A stretch of DNA of 64,000 nucleotides, taken from Hyperoodon ampullatus. Lineage: Eukaryota; Chordata; Mammalia; Artiodactyla; Ziphiidae. Below, in pieces: positions 21,697 to 33,469 of this stretch (positions are counted from its first letter, which is position 1; every line of letters starts with the position of its first letter). A program made the position numbers and the translations under genes. The notes below the pieces were generated by a model. That model had not been told where the DNA came from. It saw nothing but the letters and a program-made list of their open reading frames with translations, and did no database searches. Where the stretch lies: assembly GCA_949752795.1 (NCBI GenBank), contig OX457061.1:31004425-31068424 (forward strand), read 5' to 3'.

Positions 21697-24600
21697 CTAG
21701 GTTCCACATACATGCGTTAATATACAATATTTGTTTTTCTCTTTCTGACTTACTTCACTCTGTGTGACAGTCTCTAGATCCATCCACGTCTCTACAAATG
21801 ACCCAATTTCATTCCTTTTTATGGCTGAGTAATATTCCATTGTATATATGTACCACAACTTCTTTATCCATTCGTCTGTCGATGGACATTTAGGTTGCTT
21901 CCATGACCTGGCTATTGTAAATAGTGCTGCAATGAACATTGGGGTGCATGTGTCTTTTTGAATTATGGTTTCCTCTGGGTATATGCCCAGTAGTGGGATT
22001 GCTGGATCATATGGTAATTCTATTTTTAGTTTTTTAATGAACCTCCATACTGTTCTCCATAGTGGCTGTATCAATTTACATTCCCACCAACAGTGCAGGA
22101 GGGTTCACTTTTACCCACACCCTCTCCAGCATTTGTTGTTTGTAGATTTTCTGATGATGCCCATTCTAATTGGTGTGAGGTGATACCTCATTGTAGTTTT
22201 GATTTGCATTTCTCTAATAATTAGTGATGGTGAGCAGCTTTTCATATGGTTCTTGGCCATCTGTATGTCTTCTTTGGAGAAATGTCTATTTAGGTCTTCT
22301 GCCCATTTTTGGATTGGGTTGTTTATTTCTTTAATATCGAGCTGCATGAGCTCTTTATATATTTTGGAGATTAATCCTTTGTCCATTGATTCATTTGCAA
22401 ATATTTTCTCCCATTCTGAGGGTTGTCTTTTGGCCTTGTTTATAGTTTCCTTTGCTGTGCAAAAGCTTTTAAGTTTCATTAGGTCCCATTTGTTTATTTT
22501 TGTTTTTATTTCCATTACTCTAGGAGGTGGATCAAAAAAGATCTTGCTGTGATTTATGTCAAAGAGTGTTCTTCCTATGTTTTCCTCTAAGAGTTTTATA
22601 GTGTCCAGTCTTACATTTAGGCCGCAAATCCATTTTGAGTTTATTTTTATTTTTTTATTTTTATTTTTTTTGCGGTACGCGTGCCTCTCACTGTTGTGGC
22701 CTCTCCCATTGCGGAGCACAGGCTCCGGACGTGCAGGCTCAGTGGCCATGGCTCATGGGCCCAGCCGCTCCGTGGCATGTGGGATCTTCCCGGACCGGGG
22801 CACGAACCCATGTCCCCTGCATCAGCAGGCAGACTCTCAACCACTGTGCCACCAGGGAAGCCCTTGAGTTTATTTTTGTGTATGGTGTTAGGGAGTATTC
22901 TAATTTCATTCTTTTACATGTAGCTGTCCAGTTTTCCCAGCACCACTTATTGAAGAGACTGTCTTTGTATATCCTTGCCTCCTTTGTCATAGATTAGTTG
23001 ACCATAGGTGCGTGGGTTTATCTCTGGGCTTTCTGTCTTTTTCCATTGATCTATGTTTCTGTTTTTGTGCCAGTACCATATTGTCTTGATGACTGTAGCT
23101 TTGTAGTATAGTCTGAAGTCAGGGAGTCTGATTCCTCCAGCTCCATTTTTTTCGCTCAAAACTGCTTTGGCTATTCGGGGTCTTTTGTGTCTCCATACAA
23201 ATTTTAAGATTTTTTATTGTAGTTCCATTAAAAAAATGCCATTGGTAATTTGATAGGGATTGCATTGAATCTGTAGATTACTTTGGGTAGTAGAGTCATT
23301 TTCACAATATTGATTCTTCCATTCCAAGAATATGGTATATCTCTCCATCTGTTGGTATCATCTTTATTTTCTTTCATCAGTGTCTTATAGTTTTCTGCAT
23401 ATAGGTATTTTGTCTCCCTAGGTAGGTTTATTCCTAGGTATTTTATTCATTTTTTTGCAGTGGTAAATGGGAGTGTTTCCTTAATTTCTCTTTCAGATTT
23501 TTCATCATTAGTGTATAGGAATGCAACAGATTCCTGTGCATTAATTTTGTATCCTGCAACTTTACCAAATTCATTTATTAGTTCTAGTAGTTTTCTGGTG
23601 GCATCTTTAGGATTCTCTATGTATAGTATCATGTCTGCAAACAGTGACAGTTTTACTTCTTCTTTTCCAGTTTGTATTCCTTTTATTTCTTTTTCTTCTG
23701 CCATGACTAGGACTTCCAAAACTATGTTGAATAATAGTGGTGAGAGTGGACATCCTTGTCTTGTTCCTGATCTTAGAGGAAATGCTTTCAGTTTTTCACC
23801 ATTGAGAATGATGTTTGTTGTGGGTTTGTCGTATATGGCCCTTATTATGTTGAGGTAGGTTCCCTCTATGCCCAGTTTCTGGAGAGTTTTTATCATAAAT
23901 GGGTGTTGAATTTTGTCAAAAGCTTTTTCGGCATCTCTTGAGATGATCATATGGTTTTCATCCTTCAATTTGTTAATGTGGTGTATCACATTGATTGATT
24001 TGCATATATTGAAGAATCCTTGCATCCCTGGGATAAATCCCACTTGATCATGGTGTATGATCCTTTTAATGTGTTGTTGGATTCTGTTTGCTAGTATTTT
24101 GTTGAGGATTTTTGCATCTATATTCATCAGTGATATTGGTCTGTAATTTTCTTTTTTTGGAGTATCTTTGTCTGGTTTTGGTGTTAGGGTGATGGTGGCC
24201 TCATAGAATGAGTTTGGGAGCGTTCCTTCCTCTGTAATTTTTTGGAAGAGTTTGAGAAGGATGGGTGTTAGCTCTTCTCTAAATGTTTGGTAGAATTCAC
24301 CTGTGAAGCCATCTGGTCCTGGACTTTTGTTTGTTGGAAGATTTTTAATCACAGTGTCAATTTCATTGCTTGTGATTGGTCTGTTCATATTTTCTATTTC
24401 TTCCTGGTTCAGTCTTGGAAGGTTATACCAGTCTAAGAATTTGTCCATTTCTTCCAGGTTGTCCATTTTGTTGGCATAGAGTTGCTTATAGTATTCTTTT
24501 AGGATGCTTTGTATTTCTGCTGTGTCTGTTGTAACTTCTCCTTTTTCATTTCGAATTTTATTGATTTGAGTCCTCTCCCTCTTTTTCTTGATGAGTCTGG

Positions 24601-25690
24601 CTAATGGTTTATCAATTTTGTTTATCTTCGCAAAAAAACAGCTTTTAGTTTTATTGATCTTTGCTATTGTTTTCTCTGTTTCTATTTCATTTATTTCTGC
24701 TCTGATTTTTATGATTTCTTTCCTTCTACTAACTTTGGGTTTTGTTTGTTCTTCTTTCTCTAGTTCCTTTAGGTGTGAGGTTTGGTTGTTTATTTGAGAT
24801 TTTTCTTATTTCTTGAGGTAGGCTTGTATAGCTATAAACTTTCCTCTTAGAACTGTTTTTGCTGCATCCCATAGGTTTTGGATCGTCGTGTTTTCATTGT
24901 CATTTGTCTCTAAGTTTTTTTTGATTTCCTCTCTGATTTCTTCAGCGATCTCTTGGTTATTTAGTAACGTATTGTTTAGCCTCCATGTGTTTGTGTTTTT
25001 TACGTTTTTTTCCCCATAATTAATTTCTAATCACATAGCGTTGTGGTCAGAAAAGATGCTTTAAATGATTTCAGTTTTTTAAAATTTACTGAGGCTTGAT
25101 TTGTGACCCAAGATGTGATCTATCCTGGAGAATGTTCCATGCACACTTGAGAAGAAAGTGTAATCTGCTGTTTTTTGATGGAATGTCCTATAAATATCAA
25201 TTAAATCTATCTGGTCTATTGTGTCATTTAAGGCTTGTGTTTCCTTATTAATTTTCTGTTTGGGTGATCTGTCCATTGGTGTAACTGTGGTGTTAAAGTC
25301 CCCCACTATTATTGTGTTACTGTCGATTTCCTCTTTTGGATCTGTTACCAGTTGCCTTATGTATTGAGGTGCTCCTATGTTGGGTGCATATTTATTTATA
25401 ATTGTTATATTTTCTTCTTGGATTGATCCCTTGATTATTATGTAGTTTCCTTCCTTGTTTCTTGTAACATTCTTTATTTTAAAGTCTATTTTATCTGATA
25501 TGAGTATTGCTACTCTAGCTTTCTTTTGATTTCCATTTGCATGGAATATCTTTTTCCATCCCCTCACTTTCAGTCTGTATGTGTCCCTAGGTCTGAAGTG
25601 GGTGTCTTGTACACAGCATATATATGGGTCTTGTTTTTGTATCCATTCAGCAAGCCTGTGTCTTTTGGTTGGAGCATTTAATCCATTCAC
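21697..25690 (-). pseudogene. L1 ORF2 relic (endonuclease, reverse transcriptase, C-terminal region)
   Basis: The minus strand starts with an endonuclease domain (25690-25079; NGLNAPTKRHRLAEW near its start). Reverse transcriptase follows (24466-23447, containing [13 protein letters not shown] and [14 protein letters not shown]), then the C-terminal region (22749-21697) ending THVCGT. Frameshifts and stops separate the parts. The catalytic box reads Phe-Ala-Asp-Met at about 23630-23641, where the family has two consecutive aspartates, so this copy is inactive on that ground too. Confidence 0.9.
22649..22863 (-). mobile_element. CHR-type SINE nested inside L1 ORF2
   Basis: The T-rich tail, 'gcggtacgcgtgcctctcac' and final 'caccagggaagccc' mark an antisense SINE. 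The exact 14-base repeat ttgagtttattttt at 22635-22648 and 22864-22877 is L1 sequence duplicated at insertion. The SINE is therefore younger than this L1. Confidence 0.95.
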
Positions 25691-25788
25691 GTTTAAGGTA
25701 TATTATCAATATGTATGTTCCTTTGACCATTTTCTTAATTGTTTTGGGTTTGTCTGTGTAGGTCCTTTTCTTCTCTTGTGTTTCCCAC

Positions 25789-26691
25789 TTAGAGAAGTTC
25801 CTTTAGCATTTGTTGTAGAGCTGGTTTGGTGGTGCTGAATTCTCTTAGCTTTTGCTTGTCTGTAAAGCTTTTGATTTCTCCATTGAATCTTAATGAGATC
25901 CTTGCAGGGTAGAGTAATCTTGGTTGTAGCTTCTTCCCTTTCATCACTTTAATTATATCATGCCACTCCCTTCTGGCTTGTAAAGTTTCTGCTGAGAAAT
26001 CAGCTGGTAACCTTATGGGAGTTCCCTTGTATGTTATTTGTTGTTTTTCCCTTGCTGCTTTCAATAATTTTTCTCTGTCTTTAATTTTTGCCAATTTGAT
26101 TACTATGTGTCTTGGTGTGTTTCTCCTTGGGTTTGTCGTGTATTGGGCTTGCTGCACGTCCTGGATTTGGGTGGCTATTTCCTTTCCCATGTTAGGGAGA
26201 TTTTCGACAATAATCTCTTGAAATATTTTCTCTGGTCCTTTCTGTCTCTCTTCTTCTGGGACACCTATAATGCGAATGTTGTTGCATTTAATGTTGTCCC
26301 AGAGGTCTCTTAGGCTGTCTTCATTTCTTTTCATTCTTTTTTTTTTATTCTGTTCCATGGTGGTGAATTCCACCATTCTGTCTTCCAGGTCACTTCTCGG
26401 TTCTTCTGCCTCAGTTATTCTGCTATTGATTCCTTGTAATGTAGTTTTCATTTCAATTATTGTATTGTTCATCTCTGTTTGTTTGTTCTTTAATTATTTT
26501 AGGCCTTTGTTAAACATTTCTTGCATCTTCTCGATCTTTGTCTCCATTCTTTTTCTGAGGTAGTGGATCATCTTCACTATCATTATCCTGAATTTTTTTT
26601 CTGGAAGGTTGCCTATCTCCACTTCATTTAGTTGTTTTTCTGGAGTTTTATCTTGTTCCTTCATCTGGTACATAGCCCTCTGCCTTTTCAT
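25789..26691 (-). pseudogene. L1 ORF1 relic
   Basis: Two in-line segments (26691-26494 and 26472-25789) encode a coiled-coil-rich, charged N-terminal part and then the RNA-binding portion (with 'NIRIIGVPEEERQ' and 'ADFSAETLQARREW'). A stop between them breaks the frame. In an intact L1 this protein packages the RNA with the ORF2 protein. Confidence 0.85.
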
Positions 26692-27739
26692 CTTGTCTAT
26701 CTTTCTGTGAATGTGGTTTTTGTTCCTCAGGCCACAAGATTGTAGTTCTTCTTGCTTCTGCTGTCTGCCCTCTGGTGGATGAGGCTATTTAAGAGGCTTG
26801 TGTAAGTTTCCTGATGGGAGGGACTGGTGGTGGGTAGAGCTGACTGTTGCTCTGGTGGGCAGAGCTCAGTAAAACTTTAATCCTCTTGACTGTTGATGGA
26901 TGGGGCTGGGTTCCTTCCCTCTTGGTAAGTTTTAGTTCCAAAGTAGGTATACGTTCCCTTCTAAGACTCAGACATATTTCATGTTATGTTACTTATTCAC
27001 ATTTCCCAGAAAATGCCAATGCTGTTCTAGAATGCAATGTAAAAAAGAAGGAAAAAGTCTGAGTGGTCAAAGAAAACATGACCACTTCATATTCTATCAT
27101 ATACCAACTCAGTCTGGCCTAAAAAAGAGCAAAAGTGAGAAGGGGGTGGGGGAGAGAGGAGAAGGGAGAGATTTTTAGCAATTTATTAGCTTCAATAACT
27201 AAGAAGTCCAGAATCTGGCTAGTTCCTAATCATGCAAACATTGTCACCCAATGCGAGTACCTGGTTCCTCTCTCTGTTCTGACTTCCATTACGTTGGCAA
27301 AACAGCCATGGCAATTCGTACCCTCACACCCTGCTGTCCAGAAAAATGAGAGAGCTGCTCTGTCAGGAGCACCTATGGAAGAGAAAGAAAACTTCTTTTT
27401 TTCCCACAGAAGCTCCAGGGAACATCTTTTACTTTCATAGGCTCTGATTAGTTTATGTACCAATCCCTGAATCCGTTGTTGTAGGTAGAACATGTTGATT
27501 GGCTTACATCAGCCAAGGCCCACCCCAAGAGCTGGAGGTAGTGTCAGTTTCACTCAGACTCCAAGAGAATGGGGAAGGTCTGTTTTCTTAAAGGGGATTT
27601 AGGATCCTGCCCTACGAGGGAGGGGTATAAGCTTGGCAACAGACAGCTGTCTATTGCAAGAACTATGAGATAAGACAGCATAGAAGAAAGTATCAAAGAG
27701 GAGGTGTTCCAGATAAAGCAGCACAGCAATCTGATGCCT

Positions 27740-27803
27740 TTGTGTGTGTGTTTGTGTGTGTGTGTGTGCGCGCGCGCGCGCGCAGCGCGCACGCGTGCGC
27801 GCA
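27740..27803 (+). repeat. (TG)n(CG)n alternating purine-pyrimidine tract
   Basis: About 28 bases of TG repeats (one T shift) run directly into CG repeats and a GCGCACGCGTGCGC palindrome. It is the most CpG-dense non-SINE sequence in the window. Confidence 0.9.
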
Positions 27804-28184
27804 GCTTTTAATGCATCACTGAAGTGGTAATAATGCATCACTGATATGCATGGTAATGAACCCAAGATATCTAGGCAAGTTTAAATTATGATTTGATTTA
27901 CTAATACATGGAAGAAGTTAATGGATATTGGAAAGGTTTATGTGTTTTTTAATAAATATCAATGTTTTTAAAGGACCTAAACTAGGCCAAATGAGAAGCT
28001 CTCATTACCATATCAGGTTTTTTTTTAATGTTTCATATTTCCTTGTGCTTAATCTAAATCTGTACCTCACCAAAGCCATGGGTTTAACTGTGAAATAGTT
28101 TTACAAGCTATGCTTTAACTATGTTTGGTTTAAATCTTAAAGATTACATTTACTGATGAAAAATTGTTTTTGCTTTTTGTCCAG

Positions 28185-28322
28185 AATGCATACACAGCCA
28201 CAGCTATCAACAGCACCAACTTCTGCACCTCAGCGAAGGATGCCTTTGTCATTCTCGTGGAGAATGCTTTGCGAGTAGCTGCCATCAACACAGTGGGGGA
28301 TTTCATGTTATTCCTAGGCAAG
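28185..28322 (+). CDS. SLC44A1: SLC44A1 internal exon (NST sequon, re-entry to membrane)
   Basis: This 138-base exon (46 codons, phase 0 at both ends) lies between the acceptor ctttttgtccag and the donor gtaataag, after the 17.6-kb intron. It encodes [20 protein letters not shown], then [20 protein letters not shown] and MLFLGK. The Asn-Ser-Thr is a potential N-glycosylation sequon; whether it faces the outside depends on topology. The second half begins a membrane helix that continues across the next intron. Confidence 0.97.
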
Positions 28323-28436
28323 GTAATAAGACCAAGTATATTATCTGAGACAGACAGTAAATTTTTTCATATGCATATAGTTGCTCTTTAATTTCAAAAA
28401 TATACGTAGCCCACAAAAAAACTAAAAGTCACATAA

Positions 28437-28612
28437 TATACAGCAAGCACTTACAAAACCCTTAATATGTGTCAAGCACTGTTCTAAGTACTTTACATGT
28501 ATTGTGCTCATTTAATCCTCATAATAAATTTGTAAAGGAAGTACTATTATTATCTTCATGTTACAGATGGGGAAACTGAGGCATGGAGCAGTTAAGTAAT
28601 TTGCCCATTACA
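28437..28612 (-). mobile_element. MIR SINE, antisense
   Basis: Clear antisense MIR: 'tgtgtcaagcactgttctaa', 'catttaatcctcataataaa', 'tgttacagatggggaaactg' and 'aggcatggagcagttaagta'. Confidence 0.85.
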
Positions 28613-28636
28613 TATTTTGAATTAAGAAACAGTCCA

Positions 28637-28870
28637 TGTAATGGTTAGGGGCACTGCATCTGGAGCCTGACTGCCTGGATTTAAATCCTGGCCTGACTAG
28701 CTGTGTGACCTGAGGCAGGGTATATAACCACTCTGTGCCTCGGTTTGTCCATTTGTGAAATTGGGGTAATAATAGTGCCAAACCCCTAGAACTCTGAGGG
28801 TTAGACTGATTAATACGTGTAGGGTACCTAAGATAGTGCTTGACACATTGCAAGTTCTTGATGAATATTA
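28637..28870 (+). mobile_element. MIR SINE, sense
   Basis: Clear sense MIR: 'gcactgcatctggagcctga', 'ctgcctggatttaaatcctg', 'agctgtgtgacctgaggcag', then 'gtgcttgacacattgcaagt'. It starts 25 bases after the antisense MIR. Confidence 0.87.
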
Positions 28871-29839
28871 GCCGTCATCGTTACTATATATAAACCCCTT
28901 AAAATAGAGCTGTTAGGGAATGAGACCTAACTGTCCTCAAAAGTGTTTTTCTATTCTGTGCTATTAAAATCTGCAAAATATTAGATAACATTATAATTGA
29001 GGACTCACTTTATCTTTGTATCTATATTTCAAACCATAAAATACTCAGAAAATTTGAAAGATTGAGTTAAGAAAATGGCACCACCACTATAACCTAATAA
29101 CTTATTTTTATATTCCCTCCCAGTGTTTTTTCACAGGCTTATATTTCTATAGTATAACAATCCTAGTATACATAGCTATTTCTTCTGCTATTTTTCACTT
29201 CATATTCTATCATATACATTTTTTGTATTACTTTGATAATCTTCATAATTACTCATTATCATGATGGCCACTGTTCCATCAAATGCTATTCTCTTACTGC
29301 TGAACACTTAAGTTACTCCAACCACTGTGCCTTTAAAATGTTTTTGAAAGGAAATTAAATATTTGATGTAGAAAGGCATTGACTAGCACTGTGTAATGTA
29401 GTTTTAAGTTCTCAGGCAATTGTCATCTAAAAAGAATTATAAAACCATACAGATAGTTATTTTGAAAATTTGTAATTAAACATACGTTATGACTCCTGGA
29501 TTTGTTTTTGTCATGTTTTAACAATAAGAGGAAATGTTTTATAGTAAAAATTGAATGAGTTAATTCATGTTAACGAATGAGTACAGGTCTGACCCTGTCA
29601 GTAACCATTGCTATTACTTATGTGCTATATGACTAACTCAGGAAGGCTTCAGATTTTTTGTTCATTTTTTTATGTATTTATAATTGACCCCTATTGCTAA
29701 GAAAGATATGAAGCAACTTAAAATAAAAACATATATAATGCAGAGCAATTAAAATAAGAGAGAAATAAGAAGACATATAAAGAATAAGGGAGAAAATTAT
29801 ACCAAGTGGCAACATTTGATCATGATGATGATTTTAGTA

Positions 29840-30075
29840 ACTCTGATTGAGACACTTGCTGAGTACCAGGTACTGAGGGCAGTGCTTTATGTGAAGTGTT
29901 ATATTTGGTCCTTCCCTGTAAGGAGACCTACTACTATTATCTTCATTTTACAGCAAAGGAAACCAAAGTTTAGAGAGCTAAGTAGGTTGTCCAAATTTAG
30001 AAAACTCGAATGTGGCAGAGCTGGAGTTCAGACTCAGATCTGTCTGACTTCAAAGTTTTTAATCACTGTGTGCTA
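29840..30075 (-). mobile_element. MIR SINE, antisense
   Basis: It shows 'tgagtaccaggtactgaggg', 'attatcttcattttacagca' and 'tggcagagctggagttcaga' in antisense MIR order. Confidence 0.8.
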
Positions 30076-30284
30076 TAATTGCCTCAACTGACATTAATTT
30101 TGTCCCTGGGCCTTTTTTTCTTCCCCCTAAAGCCTTTTGATTCTGATGATGGTAAACTACTGGAGATAATTCTAAATACAGCATTACTTATAGTAGTGAC
30201 TAATTGTAAACAATGTACTGCCTGACAGTAAAGTTTGGAAATAATAATCAACAGACTATTCACCTCTTAAACCCTGTTTTTTTA

Positions 30285-30424
30285 TTTTATTTTTTTAACT
30301 TTAAAAATTTTTTTTGGCCACCCCATGTGGCTCGTAGGATCTTAGTTCCCCAACCAGGGATTGAACCCGGGCCCATGGCAGTGAAAACACCAAGTCCTAA
30401 CCACTGGACCACCAATGAATTCCC
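30285..30424 (-). mobile_element. CHR-type SINE, older subfamily
   Basis: On the + strand it reads 'gccaccccatgtggctcgta', 'gttccccaaccagggattga' and 'ccactggaccaccaatgaat', the reverse of the tRNA-derived head. It is flanked by taaaccctgttttttta (30268-30284) and taaaccatgtttttta (30425-30440), a target duplication with small differences. Confidence 0.85.
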
Positions 30425-30651
30425 TAAACCATGTTTTTTATTGAGTTTATAATGTGATAATGTGTATAATAAGTGGAAAAGCTGAGTAAAACTACTAGAC
30501 CATCACAGAACCATTTTAAAATGTGCATAAAAATGTGCATAAGAAAGAGAAAGAAAATTAATATCTCAAAATATTTTTAATAACGATTGCTTTGGGATAT
30601 TGAAAATATGAGTGATTCTAAGCACCTCCCCCCACTTTATCATATAATGGT

Positions 30652-30720
30652 AAAGTTTCTATGATATGATAGAAACTTTGATAAAGTTGATAAACTTTAT
30701 GATATGATAAAGTTTCTATA
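30652..30720 (+). repeat. Short inverted and direct repeat cluster
   Basis: The 11-base arms aaagtttctat and atagaaacttt (30652-30662, 30669-30679) flank a 6-base loop. Then atgatatgat recurs at 30699 and aagtttctat at about 30710. It is AT-rich and able to form a hairpin. Confidence 0.8.
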
Positions 30721-30854
30721 TTAAGTATGCATTTCTCTTATAATGGAAAAATATATACAAGATAAAATACAGTGTTTTAAAATTGGCTTTGAGTTTTTCA
30801 GCAACCTAATGACCTGTAAAAATTTTTTCTTTAGGTTTATCATAACCTTTTTGT

Positions 30855-30955
30855 CATTCAACAAATATTTATAGAGTGCCTACTGGTAATGTACTAGGGG
30901 CTATTCTGGGTGCTGCTTATATACTAGTCAATAAAGAGAATTTAAAATCTGGTAG
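30855..30955 (-). mobile_element. L2 3' end fragment, antisense
   Basis: 'cattcaacaaatatttatag', 'agtgcctactggtaatgtac' and 'gggtgctgcttatatactag' match the antisense L2 terminus. Confidence 0.6.
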
Positions 30956-31451
30956 AAAAGGAAGTTTTGTATCCCTTTTTTCACTTCGTGTTATATTATG
31001 AGCATTTCTCATTTTATTAAAAATGTCTATATAGTTGTTGTATCATTTATTTAACAAAGCCTCTGGGGTTTTTTGGTTTTTTTACAGTTGAACTTTTCTC
31101 AATTTTTTACTATTATAAAGCGAAACTTTTGTATACCAGTTCTTGCCCACATTAATACTTATTTCCTGAGGCCAGAATCCTAGAAGTGGAATTAATGAGT
31201 TCAAATACATAATAGGATTTTTGATACATATTTCCAAGTTGCTCTCCAGAAAAATATAATTTTGAATAACATAATATTTCTAATGTTGTAAAAACAAGAG
31301 TTTTAAAACCATGAAAGGTAAACACTTTTTAAATTGAGAAATCAAAAAGGAGAAAGATAAGAGGAAAAAAAAACTTCTGGGTTTCCAACATACTAAGATA
31401 AATTCTTGTTTTCCTTTTCCAAAAATATAGTTCTGATCACAGAATGCAATC

Positions 31452-31668
31452 TTTTTTTTTTTTTTTTTTTTTTTTTGCGATACGCGGGCCTCTCACTGTT
31501 GTGGCCTCTCCTGTTGCGGAGCACAGGCTCCGGACATGCAGGCTCAGCGGCCATGGCTCACGAGCCCAGCTGTTCCGCGGCATGTGGGATCTTCCCGGAC
31601 CGGGGCACGAACCCGTGTCCCCTGCATTGGCAGGCAGACTCTCAACCACTGCGCCACCAGGGAAGCCC
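31452..31668 (-). mobile_element. CHR-type SINE, GC-rich subfamily
   Basis: A T-run, then gcgatacgcgggcctctcac, a GC-rich body and final ccaccagggaagccc. The target duplication is unclear (gcaatctttt against caataaatctttt), so the exact limits are uncertain. Confidence 0.92.
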
Positions 31669-31796
31669 TACAATAAATCTTTTAAAGAGTTTCTTTCATT
31701 ACAATTAATGAAATTAATGGCTACTAGTATGCAGAAATAGTTTTTGATCAGATAGTTCAACTAGGTAGATCATAATAAACATTATGAAAGTGTCAG

Positions 31797-32216
31797 GAAC
31801 AAACTACTAGTACATGGAACAACTTGGATGAATCTTGAGGGAATTATGCTGAGTGAAAAATGCCAATCCCAGAAGATTAAGTGCTGTATGATTCCATTTA
31901 TATAACATTCTTGAAACAACAATATTATATCAATAGAAATGGAGACCATATATGTGGTCATCCAGTTAGTGATAGGGAGGGGGGAAGTAGGAATATCTAG
32001 AAAAGGTTAAAGTGAAGGATGCTTGTGGTGATGGAAATGTTCTGTATCTTTGTCGTATCAGTATGAATATCTGGGTTGTGACTTTGTGCTATAATTTTGA
32101 AAGGTCTTACCATTGAAGGGAACTGGGTAATGGGTACATGGAATCATTCTGTTACTTTTTATAACTGCACGTGAATTCATAATATCTCAAAATTTTAAAT
32201 TTAATTTTCAAAACCT
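31797..32216 (+). mobile_element. Old L1 3' end
   Basis: The sequence 'gtacatggaacaacttggat', 'gaattatgctgagtgaaaaa', 'gtgctgtatgattccattta' and later 'gatggaaatgttctgtatct' is the 3' region of an older L1, diverged. Confidence 0.75.
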
Positions 32217-32716
32217 TGATTTTAGAAAGAAAACAAAAGACAGTGTCATGTATTCCATTTCTATGAAGCCCCAATGATTTAATGGAATGGTAAATTAGAT
32301 TTGGAAGAGACCTTAGCTCCTCTAGTTTAGTGGCTTGTAACCTATGATCACTGGCCTACAGGGTCCTCAAAGATTAAGAATAGTGATTTAGAAGCTTTTT
32401 AAACATTTTTAAGTCTAATAGGTATTGCATTTTAAGTCTAATAAATATTGCATACCACATATTTATTGCCAATAAAACTATACCAAAAGAATCCCCGAAA
32501 TCTTGTTTCTTTGCTTCTGTTTGAAATTATTTTACCTCTACTTGATAATACTTTTTATGACAGTTAGATGTTCTAGCTGACAATTTAATCTGGCTTCAAT
32601 TATTAAAAAATGAAAATATGAGTTACTTGTTGATGCTATTTTGTTGGTAAACAAAATCTTTCAAAACATGGGTTCCATGGGGGAAAAGGGCATCATAAAT
32701 GCAAGATTTATGATGA

Positions 32717-32743
32717 CAAAAAAAGAAAGAAAGAAAGAAAGAA
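32717..32743 (+). repeat. (GAAA)n microsatellite
   Basis: About six GAAA units, joined to the start of a MIR. Confidence 0.8.
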
Positions 32744-32744
32744 G

Positions 32745-32945
32745 CTAAGTTTGCCAGTCACTATGTTAAATGCTTTCAGAATGCTTATTTTAACAATTAC
32801 AGGATGTATGTCCTATTGTGTCTCTCTTAAAGATGGAAAAACAATCTCAGAAAAGTTAAGTGAACTTGCTTAGAGTCACAAAACTAAGAAGTTCTAACTC
32901 TGATTCAGTACTACATCTTTCTGACTCCAAAACCAGCATCCTTTT
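32745..32945 (-). mobile_element. MIR SINE, antisense
   Basis: 'gccagtcactatgttaaatg', 'cttaaagatggaaaaacaat' and 'cttagagtcacaaaactaag' follow the antisense MIR order. Confidence 0.65.
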
Positions 32946-33071
32946 CTTCCTGCTTCTCACATCCTACTCTGTGTGTGAATCTCTTCTACTGCATCACAAA
33001 TAATTTATCCTTTATAACAAGAGTGTCTAAACCTTTAAAATCAAACATCCTGTTACCAAAAAATAATTTGA

Positions 33072-33282
33072 GGGCTTCCCTGGTGGAGCAGTGGTTGAGA
33101 GTCCACCTGCCGTTGCAGGGGACACAGGTTCGTGCCCCGGTCTGGGAAGATCCCACATGCCGCAGAGCAGCTGGGCCCGTGAGCCATGGCCGCTGAGCCT
33201 GTGCGTCCGGAGCCTGTGCTCCGCAAGGGGAGAGGCCACAACGGTGAGAGGCCTGCGTACTGCAAAAAATAATAATAATAAT
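33072..33282 (+). mobile_element. CHR-type SINE, GC-rich subfamily
   Basis: A full-length copy (ggcttccctggtggagcagt to gtactgcaaaaa) with an AAT-repeat tail. The word aataatttgag flanks it near 33062 and 33283; the tail repeats merge with the right copy. Confidence 0.93.
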
Positions 33283-33469
33283 AATAATTTGAGCATGTTT
33301 CCCCAATATATTTACATTTATTTATTAATGACATATGTATAGCTTTCATTAATAGATGCTTTATAAAGTGTAAAATTTTAAATGTATGAGAAATACTAAT
33401 AGAAGTCCCAGGTGATTCTCTTGAACCTTCTCTTGGCTATGTGTACTGTACCATGGAGATCAGTGATAT

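Larger units (their letters stand above)
21475..26925 (-). mobile_element. Nearly complete L1 retrotransposon, antisense and broken
   Basis: On the minus strand this reads as partial 5' UTR, ORF1 (about 26691 to 25789), ORF2 (about 25690 to 21697) and a 3' UTR with A-tail near 21480. It lies antisense in an SLC44A1 intron. ORF1 is split by a stop near 26480. ORF2 is broken into several frames and carries a nested SINE (22649-22863), so no intact product is expected. Excluding the SINE it is about 5.2 kb, truncated within the 5' UTR. Confidence 0.93.
10606..28184 (+). other. SLC44A1: SLC44A1 large intron (17.6 kb)
   Basis: The intron is filled with insertions listed individually: L1 fragments, SINEs, a solo LTR, DNA transposons and a 5.4-kb antisense L1. 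Stretches at about 10860-12100, 12350-13280, 15160-15620, 17620-18060, 18300-19780, 20010-21470 and 26930-27730 show no gene and no family I can name with confidence. Confidence 0.7.

Noticed and set aside
23460..26563. Several plus-strand ORFs of 65-132 codons overlapping the L1.
   Set aside because: They are antisense shadows of L1 ORF1 and ORF2, T-rich because the minus-strand L1 coding sequence is A-rich.
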